Notes: generated by a model from the sequence alone, not told the origin. DNA of 64,000 bases from Paraburkholderia phytofirmans OLGA172 (GCF_001634365.1 NZ_CP014578.1:682001-746000), one strand, 5' to 3'. Positions 19,280-28,977 are shown, counted from the stretch's first letter. A program made the numbers and translations.

Positions 19280-19722
19280 ACAGAGCGCTTGCCTGCGCCG
19301 TACGGATCGGCGTAGGCGTTCTTCGCCGCGCCCGCGGGCAGCAGATCGGCGCCCGCATTCGGACGGCCCGGCTGGGCGGCGCCGCGTAGCGGGTCGTGGG
19401 CGCCCGCCGGCGCTTTGCGTTGACCCTTGCCGGATGCGGGCTGTCCGCCCGTGACGGTCATGCGTTGCTCGTCGCGTAGCGCATTGTCGATATTGCGTTG
19501 CGTGCCGCCGTCGCCCTCACTGTATTCGCGTGGTGCGCCGAGCAACTGCTGTTCGCGGTTGCGATTTTTTTCGGTCTGGCCAAAGGGAACCGGCGCCTCG
19601 GCGCCGTAAGCATTGCCAGGTATCGCGGCGGTTGCAGCGCTATTCTGCGCGAAAGCCGGTGCGGCGGAGGTTGCAACGGCGACCAGCATCCATGCCGCGG
19701 TAAGCCGAATCGGAGTGGTCAT
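19261..19722 (-). CDS. Small periplasmic protein of unknown function
   Basis: 153 residues with a clear signal peptide (LTAAWMLVAVATSAAPAFAQ). The mature part is hydrophilic, rich in Gly, Ala, Asn and Arg, with no Cys and no enzyme motif; stretches such as KNRNREQQLLGAPREYSEGD look disordered. It begins about 94 bases after the membrane protein 19817-21301 ends and reads the same way, so the two may be co-transcribed. I do not recognise the family. Confidence 0.6.
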   Translation of the reverse strand: MTTPIRLTAAWMLVAVATSAAPAFAQNSAATAAIPGNAYGAEAPVPFGQTEKNRNREQQLLGAPREYSEGDGGTQRNIDNALRDEQRMTVTGGQPASGKGQRKAPAGAHDPLRGAAQPGRPNAGADLLPAGAAKNAYADPYGAGKRSVYRSPW

Positions 19723-19816
19723 CGTGGCCCCCAGGAAGATGCAGTCGGGTTGAATCTATCTTGCGCCGCGTTGCCGTTTCTGGTCCGCGCGCCTGGCCCG
19801 ACCTGCGAGAGGATTT

Positions 19817-21301
19817 TCATCGGACGATCGTCGGTCGATTGGCGTGTGGCGCCGGCGAGTTGCGCGGCACGAGCGCGCCGAACGGCTTCGACTCGGACGG
19901 CGCGTCCGCTGGACGCGACATGCCGAGCGTGGCCGGGAGATCGGCGCTCCCCATGCCGGGACGAACGCGGCCCGGCAACTCGGGCATCGCGGCCGAACCC
20001 CACTGCGGCGGCCGTGCGGGGCACTTCGCGGGTGCCGGCAGCGTGCGTTGCAGGCGTGCGTGGGTCGCGATCATCAGACCGAGCGCGACACCGAACACCA
20101 GGCCGGAGAAGCGCGGGCCGAGCGGATTGCCGCCGATCGAGGTCGCCGGCAACGCGGCGAACAGCATGATCGCGCGGCCGAGTACCGGCAGCAGCGGCGC
20201 GTCGGGCACGACGGCGCGCCAGTAGCGGTATGAGAAAAAGCAGATCGCCAGCGCAGCCAGCATTGCCAGCGGCATGCCGATGCCGAACACGAGGCCGCCG
20301 GCGAACAGTTGATAGACCCAGAAGTTGTGACCTGCGGTCCACTCGCGGATCGCGTACAGCTGTTCCTCAGTGAACTGACCCGCGAGGTCGGGCAGATGGA
20401 CGGGTGAATAACGATAGTAGTGCCCATAGCCTTCGCCGAACAGCAGCGTGTCCGCGGACGAAGTCACCTGGTCGTACTGATTGCGCATTTCAGCCTGACG
20501 GGCGATCGTGGTCGGATCCTTGCCGGACGCCGCGTCCCCGGACGCGAAGATGCGCTGCGTCCACTGCGGCGCGACGGTCGGAAAGCTCCAGGCCGCGATG
20601 CCGCCTATGCCGGCCAGCACCGCGCCGGCGACCACGCTGCGGACAAGTATGCGGCGGATAGACGGCGCGCTCAGCGCTATCGCGAGCAGGAACAGCAGCA
20701 CTGTGCCGACCAGCAGACTGCGGGTTTCGCTCAGCAATTCAACGACGATGGTGGCCGCGAATGTCGCGACGGTGTAGAACGAGAAGCGCCGCGCCACGAC
20801 GAGTTCGTGCAACAACACGCCTTGCAATCCCAACAGCGTCACGGAGACGAGCCGCAGGCGCACCTCGTCGAGACCGCCGGCGGCGGCCATCCCACAGATA
20901 AAGGTGATCACGAGGCTGATCATATTGGCGAGGAACAGCGTCTTTTCGAATTGCGCGAGCCGGTATTCGCTCCACGGGCGGCAAGCGACGAGGTAGCCGA
21001 CCATGAACAGCACGAAAGGTAGCAGGGTGCGCAGATAGTTGCCGGTGTCATTGCCCTGAGCCAGCTGGGCGACGATGCTGCCGAACACGCAGAGCAGCGT
21101 GCTGAGCGTGACGACCGAACGCAGTCGCGAAGGTTCGTGGAAGCGGGGGGCGATCAGCAGCAGCGCAAGGCCCGCGGCGATCGACGGCAAGACCAGCAGG
21201 CGTTCCGCAAAGTGGGCCGTGTTCGCGTCGGTCGCCTTATAGTCCAGCGCGAGCGGTAGCAGAAAAATCCAGATCCAGGGCGTTGCATACTTATGGCGCA
21301 T
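19817..21301 (-). CDS. O-antigen ligase / Wzy polymerase-like membrane protein
   Basis: 494 residues from the ATG at 21301, which has GGAGG seven bases upstream; a start at 21358 would add 19 Arg-rich residues. About ten to eleven hydrophobic helices are visible (WIFLLPLALDY, LLVLPSIAAGLALLLIA, TLLPFVLFMVGYLVA and others). A large periplasmic loop (about 270-350) contains FGEGYGHYYRYSPVHLPDL and TAGHNFWVYQLFAGG, the place and style of the loop shared by Wzy and WaaL proteins. The C-terminal ~70 residues are a Pro/Ala-rich tail. It is likely the polymerase for the manC-wzc polysaccharide, though on the other strand. Ligase activity is the alternative. Confidence 0.75.
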   Translation of the reverse strand: MRHKYATPWIWIFLLPLALDYKATDANTAHFAERLLVLPSIAAGLALLLIAPRFHEPSRLRSVVTLSTLLCVFGSIVAQLAQGNDTGNYLRTLLPFVLFMVGYLVACRPWSEYRLAQFEKTLFLANMISLVITFICGMAAAGGLDEVRLRLVSVTLLGLQGVLLHELVVARRFSFYTVATFAATIVVELLSETRSLLVGTVLLFLLAIALSAPSIRRILVRSVVAGAVLAGIGGIAAWSFPTVAPQWTQRIFASGDAASGKDPTTIARQAEMRNQYDQVTSSADTLLFGEGYGHYYRYSPVHLPDLAGQFTEEQLYAIREWTAGHNFWVYQLFAGGLVFGIGMPLAMLAALAICFFSYRYWRAVVPDAPLLPVLGRAIMLFAALPATSIGGNPLGPRFSGLVFGVALGLMIATHARLQRTLPAPAKCPARPPQWGSAAMPELPGRVRPGMGSADLPATLGMSRPADAPSESKPFGALVPRNSPAPHANRPTIVR

Positions 21302-21712
21302 TGCTGATCCTCCCCGTCGACGCCGTTTCGCCGTCGGTCTACTGCGGACGTCGTGCACCGAACCATTGTGTGAAGGAATCTCCCGGGTTGTTAGTTACCC
21401 GGACCGCACTCGACGCTGGTTGCCTGGGTTTTGGCGACCGGGGCAAGGGCTGTCAATGCCAAGGCGTGACGGACTGCGTGCCGGCCATCGGCTCGCATTC
21501 ATCGATGACCGTGGTCTCATCGGCGTCGACCTCGCGCTGCTTTCATTCACCGACGGCGCCGGGTCCAGTGGCGCTGCTCCGCAGGTCGCGCGGATCGGTA
21601 GGTATGCGGCGGTGAAGAATCAACTGTAGGGACGGTGCGCGTTTTTCGGGAAGTCCTCATGCAGGTGACCGATGCGCGTCTTGTGCTGCATGGAGTGGTT
21701 GAGGCTCCGACC
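21302..21712. other. Intergenic region, no gene seen
   Basis: About 410 bases between two leftward genes. It should hold the promoter of the polymerase-like gene 19817-21301. Short plus-strand frames (for example 21366-21629) show no protein-like features. No hairpin with a T-run was found by eye. Confidence 0.45.
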
Positions 21713-23233
21713 TCAATGATGCGCGATCACGTCGCGCGTGTCGGGCAACTGCTCAGGCGCAGCGTCGATCGGCGGCTCGATCTGGAGTTCGGATTCACGC
21801 ATCGCCTGTGTTGCGAGACGCTGTGCCGCTTTGCTGCTCGAATCGATCTGCAGGGCAATGCCGGCGTCGCGCGACATGCACGTCCAACGCCCGATGTAAC
21901 CGCAGCCGCGTGCGAGGCTGAGTAGCGCGTCGCGCTGCTGTTCGAGTGTATGCACCGTGGCGCGCAGGCGCAGTGCATCGCGGTTGTCAGGCTGTGCGGC
22001 GATGGCTGCGGCGAGGCGCGTTTTTGTTGCCGACAGATTGTTCGCTTGCAGACTGGCACGCGCGGCTCTCAGATTCCTCGACACATCGGCGAGCAGTTTA
22101 TCCGCCGGGCTGATTGGCTGATTGACGGTGGCGCGCCTGGGATCCGGCGTTGCCAGCGCGACGCGGCGCTGCGCGAGTGGTGATGCGACCGGTGGTGTAA
22201 CTGGCGAGGAATGCAACGACGCGAGGCTTTGCGGGACGACGGCGGGCTGCCGTTGCGCGATGACGGTGGGCTGCCGCTTCGGGAGGACGGTGGGCTGCCG
22301 CTGCGCGATGACGGTGGGCTGCCGCTGCGGGAGGACGGTGGGCTGCCGCTGCGGGACGGCGGTGGGCTGCCGCTGCGGGACGGCGGCGGGCTGTCGCTGC
22401 GGGAGGACGGCGGGCTGCTGCTGCGCGATGACGGTGGGCTGCCGTTGCGGGAGGACGGCGGGCTGCCGTTGCGCGATGACGGCCGGCTGCCGTTGCGGGA
22501 GGACGGTGGGCTGCTGCTGCGCGATGACGGTGGGCTGCCGCTGCGGGACGGCGGCGGGCTGTCGCTGCGGGAGGACGGTGGGCTGCTGCTGCGCGATGAC
22601 GGTGGGCTGCCGTTGCGGGAGGACGGTGGGCTGCTGCTGCGCGATGACGGCGGGCTGCTGCTGCGCGATGACGGCGGGCTGCCGCTGCGGGAGGACGGCG
22701 GGCTGCCGTTGCGCGAGGACGGTGGGCTGTCGCTGCGGGACGACGCTCGGCTGCCGCCGCTGCGCTGCGACCGCGCCAGGTCGTCCGGCAACGGGAATGG
22801 ACGGCTCGCCGTTCTGCAACTGCACCTTGCCGGTGACCGCGATCTGCGTACCCACGCGCGAGTCGTCCTCGTGGACGAAACCCAGATAGACGGCGGATGT
22901 CGCCACTAGCACCGACGCCCCCACCACGATGGGCTTGCGCAACCGCCGATAGACGCTCGTTGCGGCCACGGGCTCTTCGATCGAGTCGTAGCGCTTGACC
23001 AGTGCGCGCGACCGCGGGCTCCAGATTCTGCGCGGCGGCAGTGTCGTGGCGAGCATCGACCGAGGATGACTCAACGGAGCCCGCAATTCCCGCGATGATG
23101 CGGCGCGTGCATCGAACGTGTCGACCGGCAGAGCCCGGCACGAAGCACAAGGCGACAAGCGGCCGGCTAGCGGCGCACCGCACTGCCCGCATCGCCGGGA
23201 ATCTTGCTGATTGGAGGTCGTGTCGCTAAGCAT
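21713..23233 (-). CDS. Zinc-ribbon, single-pass membrane protein with 21 octapeptide repeats
   Basis: 506 residues from the ATG at 23233 (MLSDTTSNQQ). The N-terminus has CGQCG and, 12 residues on, CASC: a small zinc ribbon. A membrane helix follows near 102-120 (IVVGASVLVATSAVYLGFV). Residues 164-331 are 21 consecutive octads of the type VLPQRQPT / VIAQQQPA. A Pro/Ser linker leads to a C-terminal domain of about 150 residues with helical, TPR-like character (NLRAARASLQANNLSATKTRL, AAIAAQPDNRDALRLRATVH) and CGYIGRWTC. The layout suggests a cytoplasmic zinc ribbon, a periplasmic Gln/Pro stalk and a distal helical domain. No named family recognised. It may belong to the adjacent exopolysaccharide genes. 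Confidence 0.8.
   Translation of the reverse strand: MLSDTTSNQQDSRRCGQCGAPLAGRLSPCASCRALPVDTFDARAASSRELRAPLSHPRSMLATTLPPRRIWSPRSRALVKRYDSIEEPVAATSVYRRLRKPIVVGASVLVATSAVYLGFVHEDDSRVGTQIAVTGKVQLQNGEPSIPVAGRPGAVAAQRRQPSVVPQRQPTVLAQRQPAVLPQRQPAVIAQQQPAVIAQQQPTVLPQRQPTVIAQQQPTVLPQRQPAAVPQRQPTVIAQQQPTVLPQRQPAVIAQRQPAVLPQRQPTVIAQQQPAVLPQRQPAAVPQRQPTAVPQRQPTVLPQRQPTVIAQRQPTVLPKRQPTVIAQRQPAVVPQSLASLHSSPVTPPVASPLAQRRVALATPDPRRATVNQPISPADKLLADVSRNLRAARASLQANNLSATKTRLAAAIAAQPDNRDALRLRATVHTLEQQRDALLSLARGCGYIGRWTCMSRDAGIALQIDSSSKAAQRLATQAMRESELQIEPPIDAAPEQLPDTRDVIAHH
22241..22744 (-). repeat. 24-bp tandem repeat array, 21 copies, coding for octapeptides
   Basis: The coding strand repeats a 24-base unit for (V/A)(L/I/V)(P/A)Q(R/Q)QP(T/A) exactly 21 times. 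Two sub-types, VLPQRQP and VIAQQQP, alternate irregularly, showing duplication of one- and two-unit blocks. All six frames stay open through the array, so several long open frames here are by-products. Copy number is expected to vary between strains by in-frame slippage or recombination. Confidence 0.95.
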
Positions 23234-23316
23234 GGCCAGCTCGCTAATGGGCGTCGAATGTCGACGCCACGATTCGAAGAACAGGGCACGGCAACAAGAC
23301 TTGCATGCAGGGGTTA

Positions 23317-23910
23317 CTACTGGGTGACGACGTAACCCCGTGCCTGCATGCATGCGCCATACGCGGCCCAATACCGTGTCATGGGCGGCTCGGGTGCCGG
23401 CAGCGGTGGCAGCTTCACGCCAGACGCCGCGTTTGCCTGTGACGAACTGGCCATCGCCGCCCCCGATGCGCCGAGGTCAGCGATCGTCCCCGAAGCCGCC
23501 ATCGCGGCGGTGGCTGGCGTGCCCGCCGTGGGCGCGCTTGCCGGTTTCGCCGCCGAGGCGCCCGTGGCCATTGCTGCGGTCGCCGCTGGCGCGCGCGCGC
23601 CGGGCTCGGCCGCGGCGGCGGGCATGCTCGCGCTCATCGGCACAGCAGAGATGGTGTGGGACGGTAAGGGCGGACTCGACGGTACGCCGGTCGACGAGGC
23701 TTTGCGGGCAGGTGCAGCGGGCGGCGGAATCTGCGATTCGCGCACCGTGTTGACCTTGGTGACCCGGTTCGCTTCCGCATAGCACAGCGCGCGGTCGGCG
23801 CCTTGCTGATAAGGGCTTTGACTTTTGATTGGATAGGTGAGTGGCTGCCATGCGAAGGCAGCGCTGCTGATCACCATTAGCGTCAGTACGATATATTTTT
23901 TAAATGCCAT
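23317..23910 (-). CDS. Secreted Ala/Pro/Ser-rich protein of unknown function
   Basis: 197 residues from the ATG at 23910, with GGGGAG eight bases ahead; a GTG at 23919 would add three residues. A signal peptide (YIVLTLMVISSAAFA) precedes a short conserved-looking segment (WQPLTYPIKSQSPYQQGADR, ALCYAEANRV). A long Ala/Pro/Ser/Met low-complexity linker follows, and a C-terminal cap MTRYWAAYGACMQARGYVV. The two Cys, in ALCYAEA and GACMQAR, could form a disulphide bridging both ends. The pattern of Gln-Cys-Ala near the start and CMxxRGY at the end recurs in small secreted proteins of unknown role. It reads toward the repeat protein, with 83 bases between them. Confidence 0.65.
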   Translation of the reverse strand: MAFKKYIVLTLMVISSAAFAWQPLTYPIKSQSPYQQGADRALCYAEANRVTKVNTVRESQIPPPAAPARKASSTGVPSSPPLPSHTISAVPMSASMPAAAAEPGARAPAATAAMATGASAAKPASAPTAGTPATAAMAASGTIADLGASGAAMASSSQANAASGVKLPPLPAPEPPMTRYWAAYGACMQARGYVVTQ

Positions 23911-24581
23911 CGCATTCACTCCCCCAGCGATGTTTCGCTTTTGTCATTGGCCATTGCGCTTCGCGGCGTGTCCTGTTGGCTGTTGATTCTGCCGCTGAAC
24001 AGCGGCTTACTGTCGCGAAGGTTGTTCGTTGGAGCGTAGCACGCAGATTGCCGAAGCAATGCCCCGGATAGCGCGCGAAAACGCCATCCTGCTGTCCATT
24101 CAAGACACTTTGATGCGAGATGGCGGGAAACGGCGCAAAAACCAGGGTGAACCCAGGGCGCGATGAGGGTCGTCAGGAGAGGACGATGAAAAACGTACGG
24201 TACTGCTATAGCGTGCTCGTCCCTTTGCCCCGTAATCCTTCCAGCGGAACGTCACGCCACGTTCGTCGGATGCGACCAGGCGCTGTAGACCTGCGACCTC
24301 GTTTCCGGGCTACATTCGACCGGGTTATGTCAGCGACGGGGCGTTGGGGATTTCCCTGGGGTTGCGAAAATCGCGGCCGCCCGCACCCGGGCAACGCTCG
24401 GAAAAGTTGCAGCGGCCTGCTCCAGGCACGCGCGGCAGCACGTGATGATCCGAGCGCAAGCTATTGTTTTTGTTATGAATAATCTGTGGTGGCCGCGTTC
24501 CGATGCGGCCCCGGGCGTTCAGACTTAAGTGAACAAAGTTCAAACTTAAGCGAATCTCAACAATCAACGCCACATCCCTTC
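23911..24581. other. Intergenic region ahead of groESL, no convincing gene
   Basis: About 670 bases between the leftward secreted-protein gene and the groES promoter. A plus-strand frame at 24186-24482 (98 codons) begins MKNVRYCYSV with a fair GGAGAGG upstream. Its composition is irregular (many Arg, Cys and Ser), with no domain, so I leave it out. A pair of direct repeats near the right edge is listed separately. Confidence 0.45.
24523..24554. promoter_or_regulatory. Direct repeats upstream of the groESL promoter
   Basis: ACTTAAGTGAA (24523-24533) and ACTTAAGCGAA (24544-24554) are 21 bases apart, two helical turns, with a small palindrome GAACAAAGTTC between. They end 27 bases before the -35 box. 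This could be an activator site or an AT-rich UP-type element. Confidence 0.35.
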
Positions 24582-24610
24582 TTGAATTTGTCACCACCCG
24601 TCCATATAAT
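24582..24610 (+). promoter_or_regulatory. groESL promoter (sigma-70 type, possible overlapping heat-shock elements)
   Basis: TTGAAT (24582-24587) and a perfect TATAAT (24605-24610) are separated by 17 bases. The -35 lies in CTTGAA, and the CCATAT before the -10 resembles part of a sigma-32 -10 box, so dual recognition is possible but unproven. The CIRCE operator begins on the last base of the -10. Confidence 0.85.
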
Positions 24611-24636
24611 TAGCACTCGCTGCACGAGAGTGCTAA
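24610..24636. promoter_or_regulatory. CIRCE operator (HrcA-binding site)
   Basis: TTAGCACTC, nine bases, GAGTGCTAA: a perfect match to the CIRCE consensus inverted repeat bound by the heat-shock repressor HrcA. It overlaps the transcription start region of groESL, as is typical. The hrcA gene is not in the window. Confidence 0.95.
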
Positions 24637-24644
24637 CAACATCG

Positions 24645-24670
24645 CCGGCTGGCTCAACCAGCCGGGTTTT
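24645..24670 (+). promoter_or_regulatory. Terminator-like hairpin in the groESL leader
   Basis: CCGGCTGG (24645-24652) pairs perfectly with CCAGCCGG (24658-24665) around CTCAA and is followed by GTTTT. It lies between CIRCE and the groES start. The T-run is short, so it may be a stabilising leader hairpin or a weak attenuator, not a full terminator. Confidence 0.5.
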
Positions 24671-24708
24671 CTCAGCGTTCTTCAGTCTCAATCAAGAGAG
24701 GAGTATGT

Positions 24709-24999
24709 ATGAACCTTCGTCCTTTGCATGATCGCGTGATCGTCAAACGTCTGGATCAAGAAACCAAGACTGCGTCGGGCATCGTGATCCCCGAAGCCGC
24801 AGCGGAAAAGCCGGATCAAGGCGAAATCCTGGCAGTCGGCCCGGGCAAGCGTGACGACAAGGGTGCACAAATCGCACTCGACGTGAAGGTTGGTGACCGC
24901 GTCCTGTTCGGCAAGTACGCAGGCCAGACCGTCAAAGTCGACGGCAACGAACTGCTCGTGATGCGCGAAGAAGACATCATGGCCGTGGTGCAGAAGTAA
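24709..24999 (+). CDS. groES: GroES co-chaperonin (Cpn10)
   Basis: 96 residues, full length. It caps the GroEL ring as a heptamer during ATP-driven folding. The N-terminus [14 protein letters not shown], the mobile-loop region [19 protein letters not shown] and the C-terminus [10 protein letters not shown] are family-typical. GAGAGGAG precedes the ATG. It is separated from groEL by 54 bases and shares its promoter and the CIRCE element upstream. Many related genomes hold extra groESL copies; the CIRCE control and full sequence suggest this is the main heat-shock copy. Confidence 0.98.
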   Translation: MNLRPLHDRVIVKRLDQETKTASGIVIPEAAAEKPDQGEILAVGPGKRDDKGAQIALDVKVGDRVLFGKYAGQTVKVDGNELLVMREEDIMAVVQK

Positions 25000-25050
25000 G
25001 CGCTGGTCGCTACTTTTCCCGGTCATATCCCAAAGAATTCAAGGAGTTAG

Positions 25051-26694
<1,644 letters not shown>

Positions 26695-26782
26695 TTTCCG
26701 ATTGGGCCTCACTCGTATCTCATTTGAGGCCCAGTTGGAAACACATAGGGAGCTGCGCCGCGAGGCGTGCACCCCAAAAGAA

Positions 26783-26806
26783 AAAACCCGCAGAGATGCG
26801 GGTTTT
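26783..26806 (+). terminator. Terminator after groEL (first hairpin)
   Basis: AAAACCCGC, six-base loop, GCGGGTTTT, 89 bases after the groEL stop. The same hairpin in longer form recurs at 28258-28295 and a similar one at 29104-29131. Confidence 0.85.
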
Positions 26807-26830
26807 AATAATGGTCAGCCTGACCGCAAC

Positions 26831-26866
26831 GGCCCAATCGGCTTATGCCGATTGGGCCGTTTCCTT
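26831..26866 (+). terminator. Terminator after groEL (second hairpin)
   Basis: GGCCCAATCGGC (26831-26842), loop TTAT, GCCGATTGGGCC (26847-26858): twelve perfect pairs followed by GTTTCCTTTTT. It lies just before the end of the leftward dioxygenase gene and works in the groEL direction. Confidence 0.8.
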
Positions 26867-26899
26867 TTTCGGGCAGTCATCACAGCAAAAGACAACGTG

Positions 26900-27829
26900 C
26901 TATAAGCGCCTGCGGCTTTGCATCAAAGACCACCAACGGCGTTTAAGGCCATGATATAAGCGATAAGGATCGGTACTGTTCCGTCGCACCAGACGACGAT
27001 ATAAAGCGATGAGTTTTCCGTAGCCCTGTTTCCATTTACGTTCAGTCTCGTCGCGCGTTGTTGCTTGATTTAGCCAGTTGAACTCGCGGTGTTCGGTTGA
27101 AACGGTAGCAGGAACATCGAAGAGAACTACATATGCAATGCGGGCATTGGCCGTGACATTCGGTCCGGCTCCGTGCAATGTACGACCTAGGTGCACCGTG
27201 CACCCGCCAACTGGCACCGGACAAAAGACTGCGTCTTCAGGATTGAATCCGTCGTAACATTCAATCCCGTGTGAACGCTCCTTGCCCGCGAGTTTCCTGT
27301 GAGGCTGAACGCCCCAGAGGTGCGAACCTGGAATAAAACGCAGACAGCCGTTCTCGACTGTGGCTGGTTGCAGTGGTAGCCAGAAGCTCACTTCCTGGTA
27401 TGAGAACCTTGGATCGTGGAAGGCTTCGTCCTGATGCCACGGGGTCTCAGGGCCGGCTATTGGCGGTTTGTAGAAGAGGTGATCTCCTGCAATCCGCGCG
27501 CGGGGACCCAGAATCTGTTTAGCCAGCGAGTCAAGACGTTTGTGATAGTCCATCCGGCGCAACCGCGGATTGAAGTTACTCGGCGTAAGCAATTGAGTAA
27601 GAGCGGTCGACGCGAGCGGATTCTCGCCGACAAAATCAAACAGCGCGCCTTCTTGCGCGCCGGTACCGGCGAATATCAGTTGCTCGCAGATGCTTCTCAG
27701 TTCAGCAATTTCCTCGGGGAATGCAACGTTCTCAAACGAACTGAAGCCGCGCTTTTTAAGCGCAGCAATTTGTTCGGTGTCTAAACCGTTTGGTTTGATT
27801 CGGTCGGGATGGGTAATTTTGGTTTTCAC
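26900..27829 (-). CDS. Phytanoyl-CoA dioxygenase (PhyH)-family oxygenase
   Basis: 309 residues. The family consists of Fe(II)/2-oxoglutarate oxygenases that hydroxylate lipids or small molecules. The metal site is readable: His and Asp in PWHQDEAFHD and the distal His in GRTLHGAGPN, with the 2-oxoglutarate Arg likely in ANARIAYVVLFD. Substrate unknown. The gene is plainly AT-richer than groEL and its codon use is less biased. It lies in a 1.2 kb insert bounded by groEL's own 3' end and a deleted copy of it, so it was probably acquired. It reads against groEL. Confidence 0.85.
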   Translation of the reverse strand: MKTKITHPDRIKPNGLDTEQIAALKKRGFSSFENVAFPEEIAELRSICEQLIFAGTGAQEGALFDFVGENPLASTALTQLLTPSNFNPRLRRMDYHKRLDSLAKQILGPRARIAGDHLFYKPPIAGPETPWHQDEAFHDPRFSYQEVSFWLPLQPATVENGCLRFIPGSHLWGVQPHRKLAGKERSHGIECYDGFNPEDAVFCPVPVGGCTVHLGRTLHGAGPNVTANARIAYVVLFDVPATVSTEHREFNWLNQATTRDETERKWKQGYGKLIALYRRLVRRNSTDPYRLYHGLKRRWWSLMQSRRRL

Positions 27830-28067
27830 GTTTTTCTAGCCGAATGAGAAATTGGAGCAATCCCGATAATCCTAATCAACACGGTTTGTCACATATGTGC
27901 GAAACCGCCTATTTCGACGCTTTTACACGACCGTCATCTGCCATTGCACGTTGCGATTGTCCCTTTTGAGGCGTGGACGAAACCGCCAGCGAGGTAATGG
28001 GGGCACCGATTGAATGCTGGTGATATGTGTGAGAAAACCCGTTCTGTTTATATGTTGGGAAATCGGC

Positions 28068-28184
28068 AACCCGGACAAGCAAGTCGCTGGCCTGCTGTTG
28101 ACCGACGCAGCTGTTTGCGAGCTGCCGAAGGAAGATGCTCCGATGGGCGGCGGTGTGCCCGGCGGCATGGGCATGGACATGTAA
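28068..28184 (+). pseudogene. Deleted copy of the groEL 3' end
   Basis: AAC CCG GAC AAG CAA GTC (NPDKQV) matches groEL residues 207-212, then joins in frame to AGLLLT, which matches groEL from residue 511. Roughly 890 bases of the original are missing between. The tail ends [12 protein letters not shown] and stop, three residues shorter than groEL, with another codon lost in LLLT(T)DAAVC. The similarity continues past the stop through the downstream terminator to about 28295. There is no start codon in frame, so it is not expressed as a protein. It marks an old duplication and deletion. Confidence 0.9.
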
Positions 28185-28257
28185 TTTCGGTTGGACCTCT
28201 CTCGTTAGAGGCTCAGTTGGAAACACATGGGGAAGTGCGCCGCGAGGCATGCTTTCC

Positions 28258-28295
28258 AAAAGAAAAAACCCGCAAAAACGCGGGTTTTTTCTTTT
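28258..28295. terminator. Bidirectional terminator, copy of the groEL terminator
   Basis: AAAAGAAAAAACCCGC pairs perfectly with GCGGGTTTTTTCTTTT around AAAAAC, 16 pairs. T-runs follow on both strands, so it can end both rightward transcripts and the leftward cysC, which stops 32 bases further right. Confidence 0.9.
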
Positions 28296-28326
28296 GGGGC
28301 AAGCGGTGAGACGTTCCGTGGGCCGC

Positions 28327-28977
28327 TCAGCGGGGATCCGCCAGACAGTTATCGTGCAAGTAGGTGAATAGTTTCGCTACGCTTTCGGCCGGCGTTTGCG
28401 TTGCGGTGTCGATTCTCAACTCAGGGTCGGCCGGGGCTTCATAGGGTGCGGATACCCCGGTGAACGACGCAATCTCGCCAGCCCGGGCTTTGGCATAGAG
28501 ACCTTTTGGATCACGACCGGCGCAAGCGTCGACGGAGGCTGACAGGTAGGTCTCGATAAAATTGCCGGGCCCGACGATCTCGCGCGCCATCGCTCTGTCT
28601 TCGCGCATGGGCGAGATAAGCGCTGTGATGACAATGAGGCCCGCGTCGTTCATCAATTGAGCCACGTGCGCCACTCGGCGAATATTTTCACGCCGGTCTT
28701 TCTTGTCAAAACCGAGATCGCATGCCAACCCGTGGCGGATATTGTCTCCGTCGAGGACATAGCACGCGTGGCCTAGCGATACGAGTCGCTGTTCGAGTTC
28801 GAAAGCGATGGTTGACTTGCCCGCCCCGGATAACCCGGTCAGCCAGATCGTAACCGGCTTGTGGCGGAATATTTGCATTCTGTCGCGGGTAGTGACTTCG
28901 CCGTGGACGCGTTGCAGGAAAGTGCGGGGATCGTCCGAGGCCCCCATGGGCAGGGGAACTGGAATCGGCGAAGACAT
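28327..28977 (-). CDS. cysC: Adenylylsulfate (APS) kinase
   Basis: 216 residues. It phosphorylates APS to PAPS, the sulfate donor for assimilation or for sulfation of surface molecules. Walker A GLSGAGKST, the family motif YVLDGDNIRHGL, NIRRVAHVAQLM and SPMREDRAMAR are all present, and PKGLYAKARAGEIASFTG is typical of the lid region. The N-terminal ~30 residues extend beyond the core. It stands alone, with no cysDN or cysH beside it. That points to PAPS for sulfation, though no sulfotransferase is seen here. It lies next to the acquired dioxygenase gene and may belong to the same island. Confidence 0.93.
   Translation of the reverse strand: MSSPIPVPLPMGASDDPRTFLQRVHGEVTTRDRMQIFRHKPVTIWLTGLSGAGKSTIAFELEQRLVSLGHACYVLDGDNIRHGLACDLGFDKKDRRENIRRVAHVAQLMNDAGLIVITALISPMREDRAMAREIVGPGNFIETYLSASVDACAGRDPKGLYAKARAGEIASFTGVSAPYEAPADPELRIDTATQTPAESVAKLFTYLHDNCLADPR

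Noticed and set aside
22241..22744. Regular 24-base repeats that could suggest a CRISPR array
   Set aside because: Units are contiguous with no spacers and lie in frame in a long coding sequence; they are coding repeats.
22098..23192. Long open frames on both strands over the repeat region (for example plus 22122-22889, minus 22069-22791)
   Set aside because: A 24-base period keeps every frame open. Only the 21713-23233 frame has a zinc ribbon, membrane helix and a non-repeat domain.
24186..24482. 98-codon frame upstream of groES with a fair ribosome-binding site
   Set aside because: Composition irregular (Arg/Cys/Ser-rich), no signal peptide or domain; support too thin to list as a gene.
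28032..28045. Short word GAAAACCCGTTC shared with groEL, just ahead of the groEL fragment
   Set aside because: Twelve bases, out of order relative to groEL; could be chance, so not used as evidence for a more complex rearrangement.
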